Shown here in pieces: positions 8,404 to 16,443 of a stretch of DNA of 64,000 nucleotides; within the stretch, counting starts at the first letter, position 1; the number at the start of each line of letters is the position of its first letter. A program made the translations under genes and the position numbers. Below the pieces are notes generated by a model. The model was not told the origin of the DNA, ran no database searches, and worked only from the letters and a program-made list of their open reading frames with translations. Source of the DNA: Cryobacterium gelidum (GTDB lineage: Bacteria; Actinomycetota; Actinomycetes; Actinomycetales; Microbacteriaceae); the NCBI RefSeq assembly GCF_004403985.1, contig NZ_SOHL01000013.1:124001-188000 (forward strand), in the 5' to 3' direction.

Positions 8404-8421
8404 GGCAGGCATTTGCCTGCC
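8404..8421. terminator. Hairpin between cyclo-ligase and fmdB-like gene
   Basis: GGCAGGC / GCCTGCC with a 4-nt loop. It has no T-tract and may be either a weak terminator or part of the 5' leader of the next gene. Confidence 0.35.
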
Positions 8422-8443
8422 GGTTCAACCAGCTGGAGATGCA

Positions 8444-8815
8444 GTGCCTACCTACTCTTACCGTTGCACCGAGTGCGACACCGCCTTCGATATCCAGCAG
8501 GCCTTCACCGACCACTCGCTAACGGTGTGCCCGACCTGCCAGGGAAAGCTCCGCAAGGTCTTCTCCTCGATCGGCGTGACCTTCAGCGGTTCGGGTTTCT
8601 ACAGCAATGATTCCAAGTCGGATTCGAAGCGTACTAACCCGAACCTCGACCGCAAGACGAACGAGAAGTCTGCCAGCACGAGCGATTCGTCGACGAGCAA
8701 GCCCGCTGAGGGCAAATCCGAGACAAAGTCCGACAAGAAGGCCGACAGCGCGCCGATCAAGAAGGACACCTCGGCGTCGTCCTCCTCCTCCGTTCCAGCC
8801 GCGAAGGCGTCCTAA
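8444..8815 (+). CDS. FmdB-family zinc-ribbon protein with Ser/Lys-rich tail
   Basis: 123 residues from GTG 8444, with GGAG at 8435-8438 as ribosome site. The N-terminal 50 residues (PTYSYRCTECDTAFDIQQAF ... VCPTCQGKLRKVFSSIGVTF) form the FmdB/CxxC-CxxC zinc ribbon, with Cys pairs in RCTEC and VCPTC. The rest is a low-complexity Ser, Lys, Asp and Thr tail, probably disordered. FmdB proteins are regulators or accessory proteins of unknown mechanism. It is followed closely by mscL. Confidence 0.85.
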   Translation: MPTYSYRCTECDTAFDIQQAFTDHSLTVCPTCQGKLRKVFSSIGVTFSGSGFYSNDSKSDSKRTNPNLDRKTNEKSASTSDSSTSKPAEGKSETKSDKKADSAPIKKDTSASSSSSVPAAKAS

Positions 8816-8867
8816 CAGCATGGCGCTGACAAAGACGGTCTCCCAAGTCATCCGTTTGGAGCACCCC

Positions 8868-9302
8868 GTGATCAACGGTTTCAAAGAATTCATCATGCGC
8901 GGCAACGTCATCGACCTCGCCGTCGCCGTCGTCATCGGCACGGCGTTCACCGCGCTCGTCACGTCGATCGTCACAAACGTCTTCAACCCGCTGATCGCCG
9001 CGGTCTTCCAGGCCGACTCGCTCGCAAAGGCCCTCCCCCTGATGCTTCCCGGTGGCGACAAGATTCTGTTCGGTGCTGTCATCGGCGCGCTCATCAATTT
9101 TCTGCTGATCGCCGCGGTCGTCTACTTCGTGATCGTGCTGCCGCTGAACAAGCTCAAAGAGGCTCAGGACCGTCGCCGGGCGACCGGCGTGCCCTCCGCC
9201 GTTGTGGCCGATCCCACGACCGAACTCGATCTGCTCACCGAGATCCGCGATCTGCTTGCCAAGAACAGCGCCACCGACCAGGGACCCCGGCATACCGCCT
9301 AA
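8868..9302 (+). CDS. mscL: Large-conductance mechanosensitive channel
   Basis: It releases solutes on osmotic down-shock. GTG 8868 is chosen because TTGGAG lies 6 nt upstream and the product (MINGFKEFIMRGNVIDLAVAV) then starts like MscL elsewhere; ATG 8820 would add 16 residues without a ribosome site. TM1 (about residues 12-37) and TM2 (about 68-92) flank a periplasmic loop, and the tail LLTEIRDLLAKN is the conserved C-terminal helix. The length, 144 residues, is normal for the pentameric channel. Confidence 0.95.
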   Translation: MINGFKEFIMRGNVIDLAVAVVIGTAFTALVTSIVTNVFNPLIAAVFQADSLAKALPLMLPGGDKILFGAVIGALINFLLIAAVVYFVIVLPLNKLKEAQDRRRATGVPSAVVADPTTELDLLTEIRDLLAKNSATDQGPRHTA

Positions 9303-9303
9303 A

Positions 9304-9320
9304 CCGCACTACCAGTGCGG
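9304..9320 (+). terminator. mscL terminator hairpin
   Basis: CCGCACT / AGTGCGG with a 3-nt loop begins 2 nt after the mscL stop. No T-tract follows. The remaining sequence to 9547 holds nothing I recognise. Confidence 0.45.
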
Positions 9321-9547
9321 CGGACGATCCTGCCGTAAGCGCGCGTCGTTCGCGCTCGGCAGGCTGCCCGACGAGGCGACACCCCCCTCTTCGCGCAGCA
9401 CCGGCGGGTGCGGGTTCGGGTCGGTGTCTGGCGCGGGCAGTAGCTGCGCGCGCCGAGCCCTCCCCGCGGCTTTGATGATCGGCTGACGCTCGGTGCCGAG
9501 GTGCACCGTGCCGCGGCGCGGCGTACCGTTAGCTGTGCCGTCGCTGC

Positions 9548-12500
9548 TCACGCGCCGGGCCGCTTCGGGGCGATGGCGTCATCGGTCGTACCGAGCCGGG
9601 CAGCGGCATCCTGTTGCGGAACACCGGCGATGGCGGCCACGCGCGCCGCGACGGCATCGGGGTTACTGAACAGCTCGAAGCTGTGCACGCGCAGGTAGTG
9701 CCAGCCGAGACGGCGCAGCACTTCGGGGCGCAGGCGCAACGACTCGCGCAGGCTCGCACGATTGACGACGGCATCCGTTTCGACCACGATCGCGCGGGTG
9801 CCGTAGGAGGCGGCGAGGGCGAGCTTGCCGCGGTGGCCGAGGCGCACGATGAGGCCGAGCTTTTCGAGGCGGCCGGCGAGGTCCACGAGCATGGCCTCGC
9901 TCGCGTCGGGAACCTGCACCTCGTCCCGACGGGCTTCGGTCTCGCTCAGCACCTGCGACAGCGCAAGGATGCCGTGACGCTGGCGGTCCTCGTCGATGTC
10001 GGCGGGGCGGAAGCATGAGACAATGTCGAGCGCGCGGCGGGCCCGCGTCATACCGATCGCCAGCAGGCGTTCGCCGCCGGGCTCGCCAAGCGAACCGAAG
10101 TTCGACAGCAGGCGTCCGTGCGGGGTGCGGCCGTATCCGATCGAGAAGATGACCCGGTCGCGGCTCTGCGCCACCGCCTGCTCGAGGGTGAGCACGGTGA
10201 ACGGTTCGCTGCGGTCTTTCAGGATGAAATCCGACAGGTCGGTGCGCTTCGCGAACGCGGCGAGTACACCCTGCTGCACGCGCACGGCGTGCCGGGTGCT
10301 CGCGGTGATCACCATGAGCGATTCGCGCGGACGCTTAGACGCGTGGTCGAGCACGAGGTCGATGACCTTCACGACCTCAGCGTCAACGCTTTCGATGGCG
10401 CCACTGTCGGCATCGGGCATGCCGCGCCCGCCTGCCACGTAGTTGATGGTGAGGCTGCCGTGACCGAGAAAACTGCCGGCCCAGGGCAGCGAGTCGATGC
10501 GTCCGCCATAAAAGCGGTGGTTGACGAGCTCCGCCAGGTCTTCACCGCCGGCCCGGTAGCTGCGGGTGAGGGTGAGGGTCGGCAGCAGTTCGCCGAGGCG
10601 GGCGAGGGCGGAGTCGGCGTGGAGAGCGTCGACCGACACCTCGGGCGCGGCTGCTTCCCCCGAGCCGGCAATGCCGGTCTCGAACGATGAGGGGGTCTGG
10701 GTGACCGGGTCGCCGAACGCCACAATCTGGCGGCCACGTCGAATAGCGCCGACGTTTTCGGCGAGGGTGGTGGCGCCGGCGTCGACGATCAGCACGGTGT
10801 CGAAGGTGATTTGGTCGCTGATGCCGGCTACTTCGTAGGGCGAGGCCAGCCAGACCGGGGCGAGCACGCGGCCGAGGTGCGGGGCGACGTCGTTGAGCCG
10901 GGCGGGGGTGGCACGGTCGGCGCGCAGCAGGCGGCGCAGCTGGTCGGCTTCCTCGGGAAAGTCGACGACGCCGATCTTCCAGGTCTCGGCGAGCAGCCAC
11001 GCCAGCAGCTGGCCGGTCGCGGATGCGTGCGCCTCGTCGACGAGTTTGAAATCGGCCTCGAGTCGATCCAGAACCTGGGTGTTGGCGCCTAGCAGGGCCC
11101 GATCGCTCGCGAGCATGGTCTCGAGCACGGACTGCCACCAAGCCAGTTCGAGCTCGGCGGCGACGTTCTCCTCCGAAACGTGGCGTTGGGAGAGGTCGGT
11201 CATGAGCGGGTCGAGGTTGTGCTCGCGCAGGGTCGCCAGAAGCGCGGTGCGCTCGTGCAGGTTGGCGAGCACCTCGCTCTCGGCGGCGAGGCCGGAGATC
11301 ATCGAGACCAGCTCGTTGATCTGACGCCCCGCGAGGATGCGCGGCGTGCCAACGGTGCCGAGCGGAACGTCGAGCAGTCCAAGGTCTTCCCAGACCCGCT
11401 GAAAAGCGACGTGCACGTCGTTGATGCCGACCGGCACCTCCGGGGTCACGCCGGCGGCCGCGTAGCGCTGCCAGAGCGTGCGCTGACTCTGAATGCGGCG
11501 CAGGCTCTCGTTCATGTCGGTGACCCGCACGCCGGGGCGCAGGTATTCCTCGGCGAGCTTGCGCAACCGGCGACGGCTGGCCGAGCTCATCTCGGACGAT
11601 TCCCGGCGCGACGACGTGGCCGCGATCAGCTCGGTGAGCGACCGGTCGTAGACGCCGGGCTGAAACTTGTCGAGAGTTTCGCGGATATCCAGCAACAACC
11701 GCAGGTAGACACCGAGCTCATTGACCGTCTCGAATGGGCGCAGCCGGGTTTGGCTGATGAGCCCGTTGGCCCGTTCGAGCAGCCGGGGAAGTTCACGCTC
11801 GTTGACGCGTTTGGCGAGCTGGTGCGAGTTGGAGGCATCCGCTGTGGAGGTGAACGAGGCGCCGTACCAGGGCGAGTCGCCGGGGCCGTACCGAAACTCG
11901 CCAAGAACGGCGGCCTTGATCAGGGTGTTGGCGGCGGCCGACCGGGAGTGTGCTAGCAGCTCGAGAGCGTGTCGGTCGAGACGGGCCGTCGTCGATGGCG
12001 GCTCGGGCAGCTGGGCGAGGCGGGCGAGCTCGCCGAGTGCGTCGAGCACCGAGACGCCCAGTGCGGAGTCTCGCCGAGTGAGGGCGGACCGGTAGTCGAG
12101 CAGCACCTTGCGCAGGCGTACGAGGGCGTCGTCGACGTCGCCGACACGCGGCTGGGTGGCTTTTTCATTGCGGGTGATCGACTGGATCAGGTCGCGGCGC
12201 AGCGTGCGCGGGGTCACGGCCATGCCGGGCAGGCCCACCTGCACGAGGCGGCCGTGGATGCCGTCGAGACTCGAGCGGCGCGCGCTCACCACGAGTACCC
12301 GCTTGTGCTGGGCCACGAGCGAGCCGATCGCGTTGACAATGGTCTGGGTACCGCCGGTGCCGGGCAGGGTCTTCACGACGAGGGAGTTGCCGGCCGCGAT
12401 CTGCGCGACGACGTTCTCCTGCTCGGAGTCGGCGTCGCCGAGCAGCGTGTCGGTGGCCGGTGGGCGGGCGTCCTGGCCGATCGGCACCACCGGGTTGTAT

Positions 12501-13324
12501 GCGGCCGCGATATTGCCCCTGGCCGTCATGTTGCCGGCGACGGCGTCGAGCAGCGGATGCTCGAGCGAGCCGGCGTCGGCGGCGAGCGCCCGGCCGACGT
12601 CGGCGAACGACGAGACGACGAGGCGGGGTACGACGTTGAACCAGGGCAGGTGCGAGGTCAGTCCGCGCAGCCGGTCAATGACGGGCTGCGGTTTAAACGC
12701 GCCGTTGGTCACGGCGAGCGCCACGAAGGCGTCGGCGTCGAGCACGATCTGAAACTGGTCCTTCAGGGCGCGGGCGAGTTCGGGGTTGAGAATAGGCTGG
12801 CCCTTGAGCTTGAGCTCGTAGTCGCGCCCGTACCGACGAATGGCCAGGGGGCGCAACAGCACCGGGGCGCTGTAATCGACGTCCTGGTAACGCCACTCGG
12901 CGAGGCCGATGGCCAGGTTGACCGATTCAATGCCGCGCATGGAGCGCAGTTCGATGCCCTTCTGGGTGATCTCGTTCGCGGCCAGGCGGGCGTTGCGCAA
13001 GGCCAGCTCGTCGCGAATGAGATTGGACAGCAGGGTGGTCTTGCCGATGATGAACTGCGGCAGACCGCCGGGATGCGTGGCGCTAAGTTCGATGCGGGTG
13101 CGGGCTTCATCGGTGAAGTGCAGTAGCGGCGAGCGTCCGCCAAGGGCGGCAAGTTCGTCGCGCCACCGCTGCCAGATCGGTTCGGCGATATTGCCGGCGG
13201 TGAAGGCCGGGTCGCCCAGACTGAGGTTGTGTGGACGGGTCACGTTTTGCGGGTCGCCGGGAACCACGCCAAGGTACTTGGAAAGCACGTCGTCGTCATC
13301 TTGTTTTTTATCGAGGTGCCACAC
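9548..13324 (-). CDS. Giant SF1/DUF4011-type helicase-like protein with degenerate ATPase and nuclease motifs
   Basis: 1258 residues. The order follows the DUF4011 helicases: an N-terminal domain, a split SF1 helicase core and a C-terminal MTES_1575-like restriction-endonuclease fold. The catalytic residues are gone. Walker A (residues 321-327) reads PGTGGTQ, where the family has PGTGKTQ, so the ATP-binding Lys is replaced. Walker B (847-850) reads VDAG in place of DE. Motif III (GDPVTQ, 871-876) and the GMTRAR motif near residue 1100 remain. The nuclease-like tail keeps VVETD and LRRLGWHYLRVHSFELF but lacks the usual preceding Asp. The start is GTG 13324, 6 nt after a TAGGGT box. Probably a DNA-binding, non-hydrolysing relative; its role is unknown. 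Confidence 0.8.
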   Translation of the reverse strand: MWHLDKKQDDDDVLSKYLGVVPGDPQNVTRPHNLSLGDPAFTAGNIAEPIWQRWRDELAALGGRSPLLHFTDEARTRIELSATHPGGLPQFIIGKTTLLSNLIRDELALRNARLAANEITQKGIELRSMRGIESVNLAIGLAEWRYQDVDYSAPVLLRPLAIRRYGRDYELKLKGQPILNPELARALKDQFQIVLDADAFVALAVTNGAFKPQPVIDRLRGLTSHLPWFNVVPRLVVSSFADVGRALAADAGSLEHPLLDAVAGNMTARGNIAAAYNPVVPIGQDARPPATDTLLGDADSEQENVVAQIAAGNSLVVKTLPGTGGTQTIVNAIGSLVAQHKRVLVVSARRSSLDGIHGRLVQVGLPGMAVTPRTLRRDLIQSITRNEKATQPRVGDVDDALVRLRKVLLDYRSALTRRDSALGVSVLDALGELARLAQLPEPPSTTARLDRHALELLAHSRSAAANTLIKAAVLGEFRYGPGDSPWYGASFTSTADASNSHQLAKRVNERELPRLLERANGLISQTRLRPFETVNELGVYLRLLLDIRETLDKFQPGVYDRSLTELIAATSSRRESSEMSSASRRRLRKLAEEYLRPGVRVTDMNESLRRIQSQRTLWQRYAAAGVTPEVPVGINDVHVAFQRVWEDLGLLDVPLGTVGTPRILAGRQINELVSMISGLAAESEVLANLHERTALLATLREHNLDPLMTDLSQRHVSEENVAAELELAWWQSVLETMLASDRALLGANTQVLDRLEADFKLVDEAHASATGQLLAWLLAETWKIGVVDFPEEADQLRRLLRADRATPARLNDVAPHLGRVLAPVWLASPYEVAGISDQITFDTVLIVDAGATTLAENVGAIRRGRQIVAFGDPVTQTPSSFETGIAGSGEAAAPEVSVDALHADSALARLGELLPTLTLTRSYRAGGEDLAELVNHRFYGGRIDSLPWAGSFLGHGSLTINYVAGGRGMPDADSGAIESVDAEVVKVIDLVLDHASKRPRESLMVITASTRHAVRVQQGVLAAFAKRTDLSDFILKDRSEPFTVLTLEQAVAQSRDRVIFSIGYGRTPHGRLLSNFGSLGEPGGERLLAIGMTRARRALDIVSCFRPADIDEDRQRHGILALSQVLSETEARRDEVQVPDASEAMLVDLAGRLEKLGLIVRLGHRGKLALAASYGTRAIVVETDAVVNRASLRESLRLRPEVLRRLGWHYLRVHSFELFSNPDAVAARVAAIAGVPQQDAAARLGTTDDAIAPKRPGA

Positions 13325-13330
13325 AGGGCT

Positions 13331-13336
13331 ACCCTA
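13331..13336 (-). promoter_or_regulatory. -10 box of the helicase-like gene (leaderless)
   Basis: TAGGGT on the minus strand, 6 nt before GTG 13324, with no ribosome site. Confidence 0.5.
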
Positions 13337-13339
13337 ATT

Positions 13340-13358
13340 GGCAAACCACCGGTTTGCC
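13340..13358. terminator. Palindrome between corA and the helicase-like gene
   Basis: A perfect 8-bp inverted repeat GGCAAACC / GGTTTGCC with a 3-nt loop lies 45 bp after the corA stop and just upstream of the helicase -10 box. It may be the corA terminator or an operator over the helicase promoter. Confidence 0.4.
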
Positions 13359-13403
13359 CCGAGGCGGCCGGGGTTTCGCGGGTTTCTGCTCCAATCTGCA
13401 GGC

Positions 13404-14420
13404 TCACAGCCAGTCGCGACGTTTAAACACGGCGTACAAGCTGACACCCATCGCGAGCATCAGGCTGAGGGCAAAGGGATAGCCCAGGGCCCAGTGGAGC
13501 TCGGGCATATGGTCGAAGTTCATGCCGTAGACCGTGCCGACCAGCGTCGGCGCGAACAGGATCGCCGCCCAGCTGGAGATCTTCTTGACCTCTTCGCTCT
13601 GGGCCAGGCTGGTCTCCGACAGGTGCCGCATCTCGTCGTTCTGGCGTTGGGCGACCAGGGTGCTGTGCACGGTCAGCGCGTTCTGCAGCAGCTGCCGGAA
13701 CGCGTCGCCACGCTCCACGACTCGCAGGGTGTGGTCGAGCACGTCACGCAGGTGCCGGTGGAGTTCCAGATCGACGTTGTATTTATCGAAGCCACGCTGC
13801 ATGGCCTCGAACATGGTCACGAGTGGTTGGGTGGCCCGCTGAAACTCGATCACCTCGCGCGACAGGGCATAGATGCGGCGGGATACCTCCGGGTCGCCAT
13901 CGAACAGCTGGTCTTCAATTTCGTCGATGTCGTTTTCAAGGCCGGCGACAACCGGCCCGTATTCGTCGACGACCTGGTCAAGAATGGCGTAGAGCACGGC
14001 TTCCGGGCCGAGGGCGAGCAAATGTGGTGTCTGCTCCATGCGCTCCCGCACCTGCGCGAGGTCAGGCGATTCAGCGTGGCGGATGGTCACGACGAAATCC
14101 GGACCGACAAACACGTGCAGCTCGCCGAATTCGACGCGTTCCTCGTCGTCCATATATCGGGCCGGGCGCAACACCACGAACAGGATGTCCCCGTACCGCT
14201 CGATTTTCGACCGCTGGTGACCGGCGAGCGCATCTTCCACGGCCAAATGGTGCAGGCTGAATTCGGTGGCGACGGCCCGCACCTCCTTCTCGCTTGGCCG
14301 GTACAGCCCGATCCAAGCGAAACCCTCGTTCTCCTTCATGACTTCGAAGGTCTCATCGAGGGAGTGCGGGGTGGAGACTCGGTGCCCATCCACGTAGACC
14401 GCGTTATCAACCAGCGCCAT
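13404..14420 (-). CDS. corA: CorA-family magnesium/cobalt transporter
   Basis: 338 residues. The large cytoplasmic domain (residues 1-270, rich in acidic helices such as VAGLENDIDEIEDQLFDGD) is followed by two membrane helices near 278-300 and 312-330, separated by the signature loop with YGMNF. CorA pentamers import Mg2+ or other divalent ions. ATG 14420 has AAGGAGAG 3 nt upstream. No metal-sensing leader is visible. It is transcribed alone and diverges from the PPTase gene. Confidence 0.95.
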   Translation of the reverse strand: MALVDNAVYVDGHRVSTPHSLDETFEVMKENEGFAWIGLYRPSEKEVRAVATEFSLHHLAVEDALAGHQRSKIERYGDILFVVLRPARYMDDEERVEFGELHVFVGPDFVVTIRHAESPDLAQVRERMEQTPHLLALGPEAVLYAILDQVVDEYGPVVAGLENDIDEIEDQLFDGDPEVSRRIYALSREVIEFQRATQPLVTMFEAMQRGFDKYNVDLELHRHLRDVLDHTLRVVERGDAFRQLLQNALTVHSTLVAQRQNDEMRHLSETSLAQSEEVKKISSWAAILFAPTLVGTVYGMNFDHMPELHWALGYPFALSLMLAMGVSLYAVFKRRDWL

Positions 14421-14470
14421 CGGCTCTCCTTGTTCGATCTCCTAGTGTGTCACTCACCGACACCTCCCGG

Positions 14471-14476
14471 TAACGT
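14471..14476 (+). promoter_or_regulatory. -10 box of the PPTase gene
   Basis: TAACGT ends 6 nt before GTG 14483. The intervening GGAGGG could serve as a ribosome site only if the start were further downstream, so a leaderless transcript is likely. Confidence 0.45.
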
Positions 14477-14482
14477 GGAGGG

Positions 14483-15088
14483 GTGCCGCACACGGATGTC
14501 TCCCTGTTCCTCGCTCCGCGCGCGACGCTCCCCCAGGCCGACCGCGCACGGCTCACCGCCGCCGTGGCCCGGATCTGCCCGAAGCGGGGGCCCGTCACCA
14601 TCGAGCAGCGCTGCGAGCTCTGCGGCGGAGCGCATGGCCGGCCGCGCGTCCTGGCGCCGCGCGGGGTGCACGTGAGCCTGAGCCGAGCCGGCGATACCGC
14701 GGTCGTGGCCGTGTCACTGGCCGGGCCGATCGGTGTCGACATCGAGAGCGTCAGCGCGGTCGGCCGCGCCGGGTTCGATGATGTCGCTTTCAACATTCTC
14801 GAGCGCACCGCGCTTGCGGCGGTGCCGTTCGCCGAACGCGACCGGGCGCGCGCGCAGCTCTGGACGACGAAGGAGGCGCTGCTCAAACTGTCGGGCGAGG
14901 GGCTGACGGTGAATCCTCGGGAGGTGACTGTGGGGTGGAGCAGCGGTGGAGCATCCGTTCTGCTGCACTGGCCGACCGCCATCCTCGATTTGACCCGGGT
15001 GCACCTGGCAAACTTCAGCGCGGGCGCCGGGCTGGTCGGCACGCTCGCTGTTCTCAGCGCACACGCCCCGCACGTCGCGGTGCGATAG
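14483..15088 (+). CDS. 4'-phosphopantetheinyl transferase, Sfp type
   Basis: 201 residues. It carries the three Sfp-type motifs: VHVSLSRAGD (around residues 62-71), the Mg-binding GVDIES (about 88-93) and WTTKEALLK (about 130-138). These enzymes move phosphopantetheine from CoA to a Ser of carrier domains. Cys residues in QRCELCGGAHGRPR resemble the CGxHGKP segment of the family. Its natural partner here is the carrier domain of the NRPS whose operon converges on it (15098-20397); the stop lies 9 bp from the M1 peptidase stop. Confidence 0.88.
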   Translation: MPHTDVSLFLAPRATLPQADRARLTAAVARICPKRGPVTIEQRCELCGGAHGRPRVLAPRGVHVSLSRAGDTAVVAVSLAGPIGVDIESVSAVGRAGFDDVAFNILERTALAAVPFAERDRARAQLWTTKEALLKLSGEGLTVNPREVTVGWSSGGASVLLHWPTAILDLTRVHLANFSAGAGLVGTLAVLSAHAPHVAVR

Positions 15089-15097
15089 GACACTCGG

Positions 15098-16426
15098 CTA
15101 GAGGCTCGGCAGCGCGCGTTCCAGCACCCACCGATCGACGAACCCGCCGATCGCCCGGCTGCCGGTGTGTTCGGAGAAGAATTCCACGAAGTCGTCGGTG
15201 GAAACCTGCCCGAACCGCCGGGCCGCGGTGTAGGCGCGTAAGGCCGCGAAGAAGGCCTCGTCGCCGAGAGATTTGCGAATGGCATGCAGGGCGAGCGCTC
15301 CGCGTTTGTAGACACGGTCGTCGAACATGTCATGCGCGCCGGGGTCGCCGACGACGATGTCGCGGGGCAGCGCCGCGACCCTGCCGCGGTGCAGCGCGGC
15401 GAGCGCGTCGGCAGTGCGACCGCCGCGCTGCTCCTCCCAAAGCCATTCGGCGTAGCAGGCGAAGCCCTCCTGCAGCCAGATGTCCTGCCAGCGGGCCACA
15501 GTGAGGCTGTTGCCGTACCACTGGTGCGCCAGTTCGTGAGCGATCAGCCGGTCGCTGCCGTGCTCGCCGTCGACGTGGTTGCTGCCGAACACGGCCAGGC
15601 CGTGCGCCTCGAGTGGAATCTCCAGTTCGTCGTCGGTCACGACCACCGAAAACGAGGCGAACGGGTAGGGTCCAAACCGGTCGGCGAAGAACGCGATCAT
15701 CTCGGTGAGTCGGGCGAAGTCGGTACCGACACGGGTCGCCAGACGGGCCGGAAAATACAGGCTGTGGGCAACCGGGGCGGCGGCCAGGTCGCGGCGGCGG
15801 TAGCGGCCGATCAGCACCGTGGCGAGGTAGGTCGCCATCGGCTCGCGCACGTCGAAGGTCCATTTGGTGCGACCGGAGCGGCTCGACCGGGCCGACAACA
15901 CCCCGTTCGACACCACGGTGTAGCTGGATTCGCAGGCGATCGTGATGCGATAACTGGCCTTGTCACCCGGGTGGTCGTTGCAGGGAAACCAGGTCGCGGC
16001 CCCGCACGGCTGCCCGGAGACGAGCACGCCGTCGTCGAGCTCTTCCCAGCCGACATCGCCCCAGGCGCTGTGCACCGGATGCGGCGCCCCGCGATAGCGC
16101 ACCACCACCTCGAACACGGCCCCCGCTTCAATGGTCGCAGCGAGGCTGATCACCAGCTTGCGGGCGCTGTGGGTGATTTTCGTCGGCCGCGCGCCGTTCA
16201 CCGTGACCTTCTCCACACTCAGCCCGGCGAAGTCGAGGCTGAACCGGTCGAGCCGCATGAGGGCCTGCGCGGTGATGATCGCCGTCGCGTTCAACCGGTT
16301 GGTGATTACGCGGTAGTCCAGGGTCAAGTCGTAGTGCTCGGCGGTGTAGCCGCCGTTACCGCCGGTGGGAGTGTAGGGGTCACCGGCGCTGGCCGAGCCG
16401 TAAGTCGTCTGCACAGTCTGGGCCAT
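15098..16426 (-). CDS. M1-family zinc metallopeptidase (aminopeptidase)
   Basis: 442 residues, shorter than PepN because the C-terminal ARM-repeat domain is missing. The zinc site is HELAHQW followed 18 residues later by the third ligand in LQEGFACYAEW. The N-terminal beta domain (YDLTLDYRVITNRLNATA) is typical of M1. No signal peptide is seen. It starts 17 bp after the NRPS stop and so belongs to that operon. A degrading or trimming aminopeptidase next to a poly-amino-acid synthetase is consistent with turnover of, or protection from, the product; this role is inferred. Confidence 0.9.
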   Translation of the reverse strand: MAQTVQTTYGSASAGDPYTPTGGNGGYTAEHYDLTLDYRVITNRLNATAIITAQALMRLDRFSLDFAGLSVEKVTVNGARPTKITHSARKLVISLAATIEAGAVFEVVVRYRGAPHPVHSAWGDVGWEELDDGVLVSGQPCGAATWFPCNDHPGDKASYRITIACESSYTVVSNGVLSARSSRSGRTKWTFDVREPMATYLATVLIGRYRRRDLAAAPVAHSLYFPARLATRVGTDFARLTEMIAFFADRFGPYPFASFSVVVTDDELEIPLEAHGLAVFGSNHVDGEHGSDRLIAHELAHQWYGNSLTVARWQDIWLQEGFACYAEWLWEEQRGGRTADALAALHRGRVAALPRDIVVGDPGAHDMFDDRVYKRGALALHAIRKSLGDEAFFAALRAYTAARRFGQVSTDDFVEFFSEHTGSRAIGGFVDRWVLERALPSL

Positions 16427-16443
16427 CGCCTAACTACCCACGC

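Noticed and set aside
9309..9551. An 80-codon minus frame between mscL and the helicase-like gene
   Set aside because: Low-complexity Arg/Pro-rich composition, no ribosome site, and it would run from inside the end of the helicase-like gene.
11969..13126. A 385-codon plus-strand frame opposite the helicase-like gene
   Set aside because: His/Arg/Val-rich antisense composition without recognisable domain; the minus frame has clear helicase motifs.
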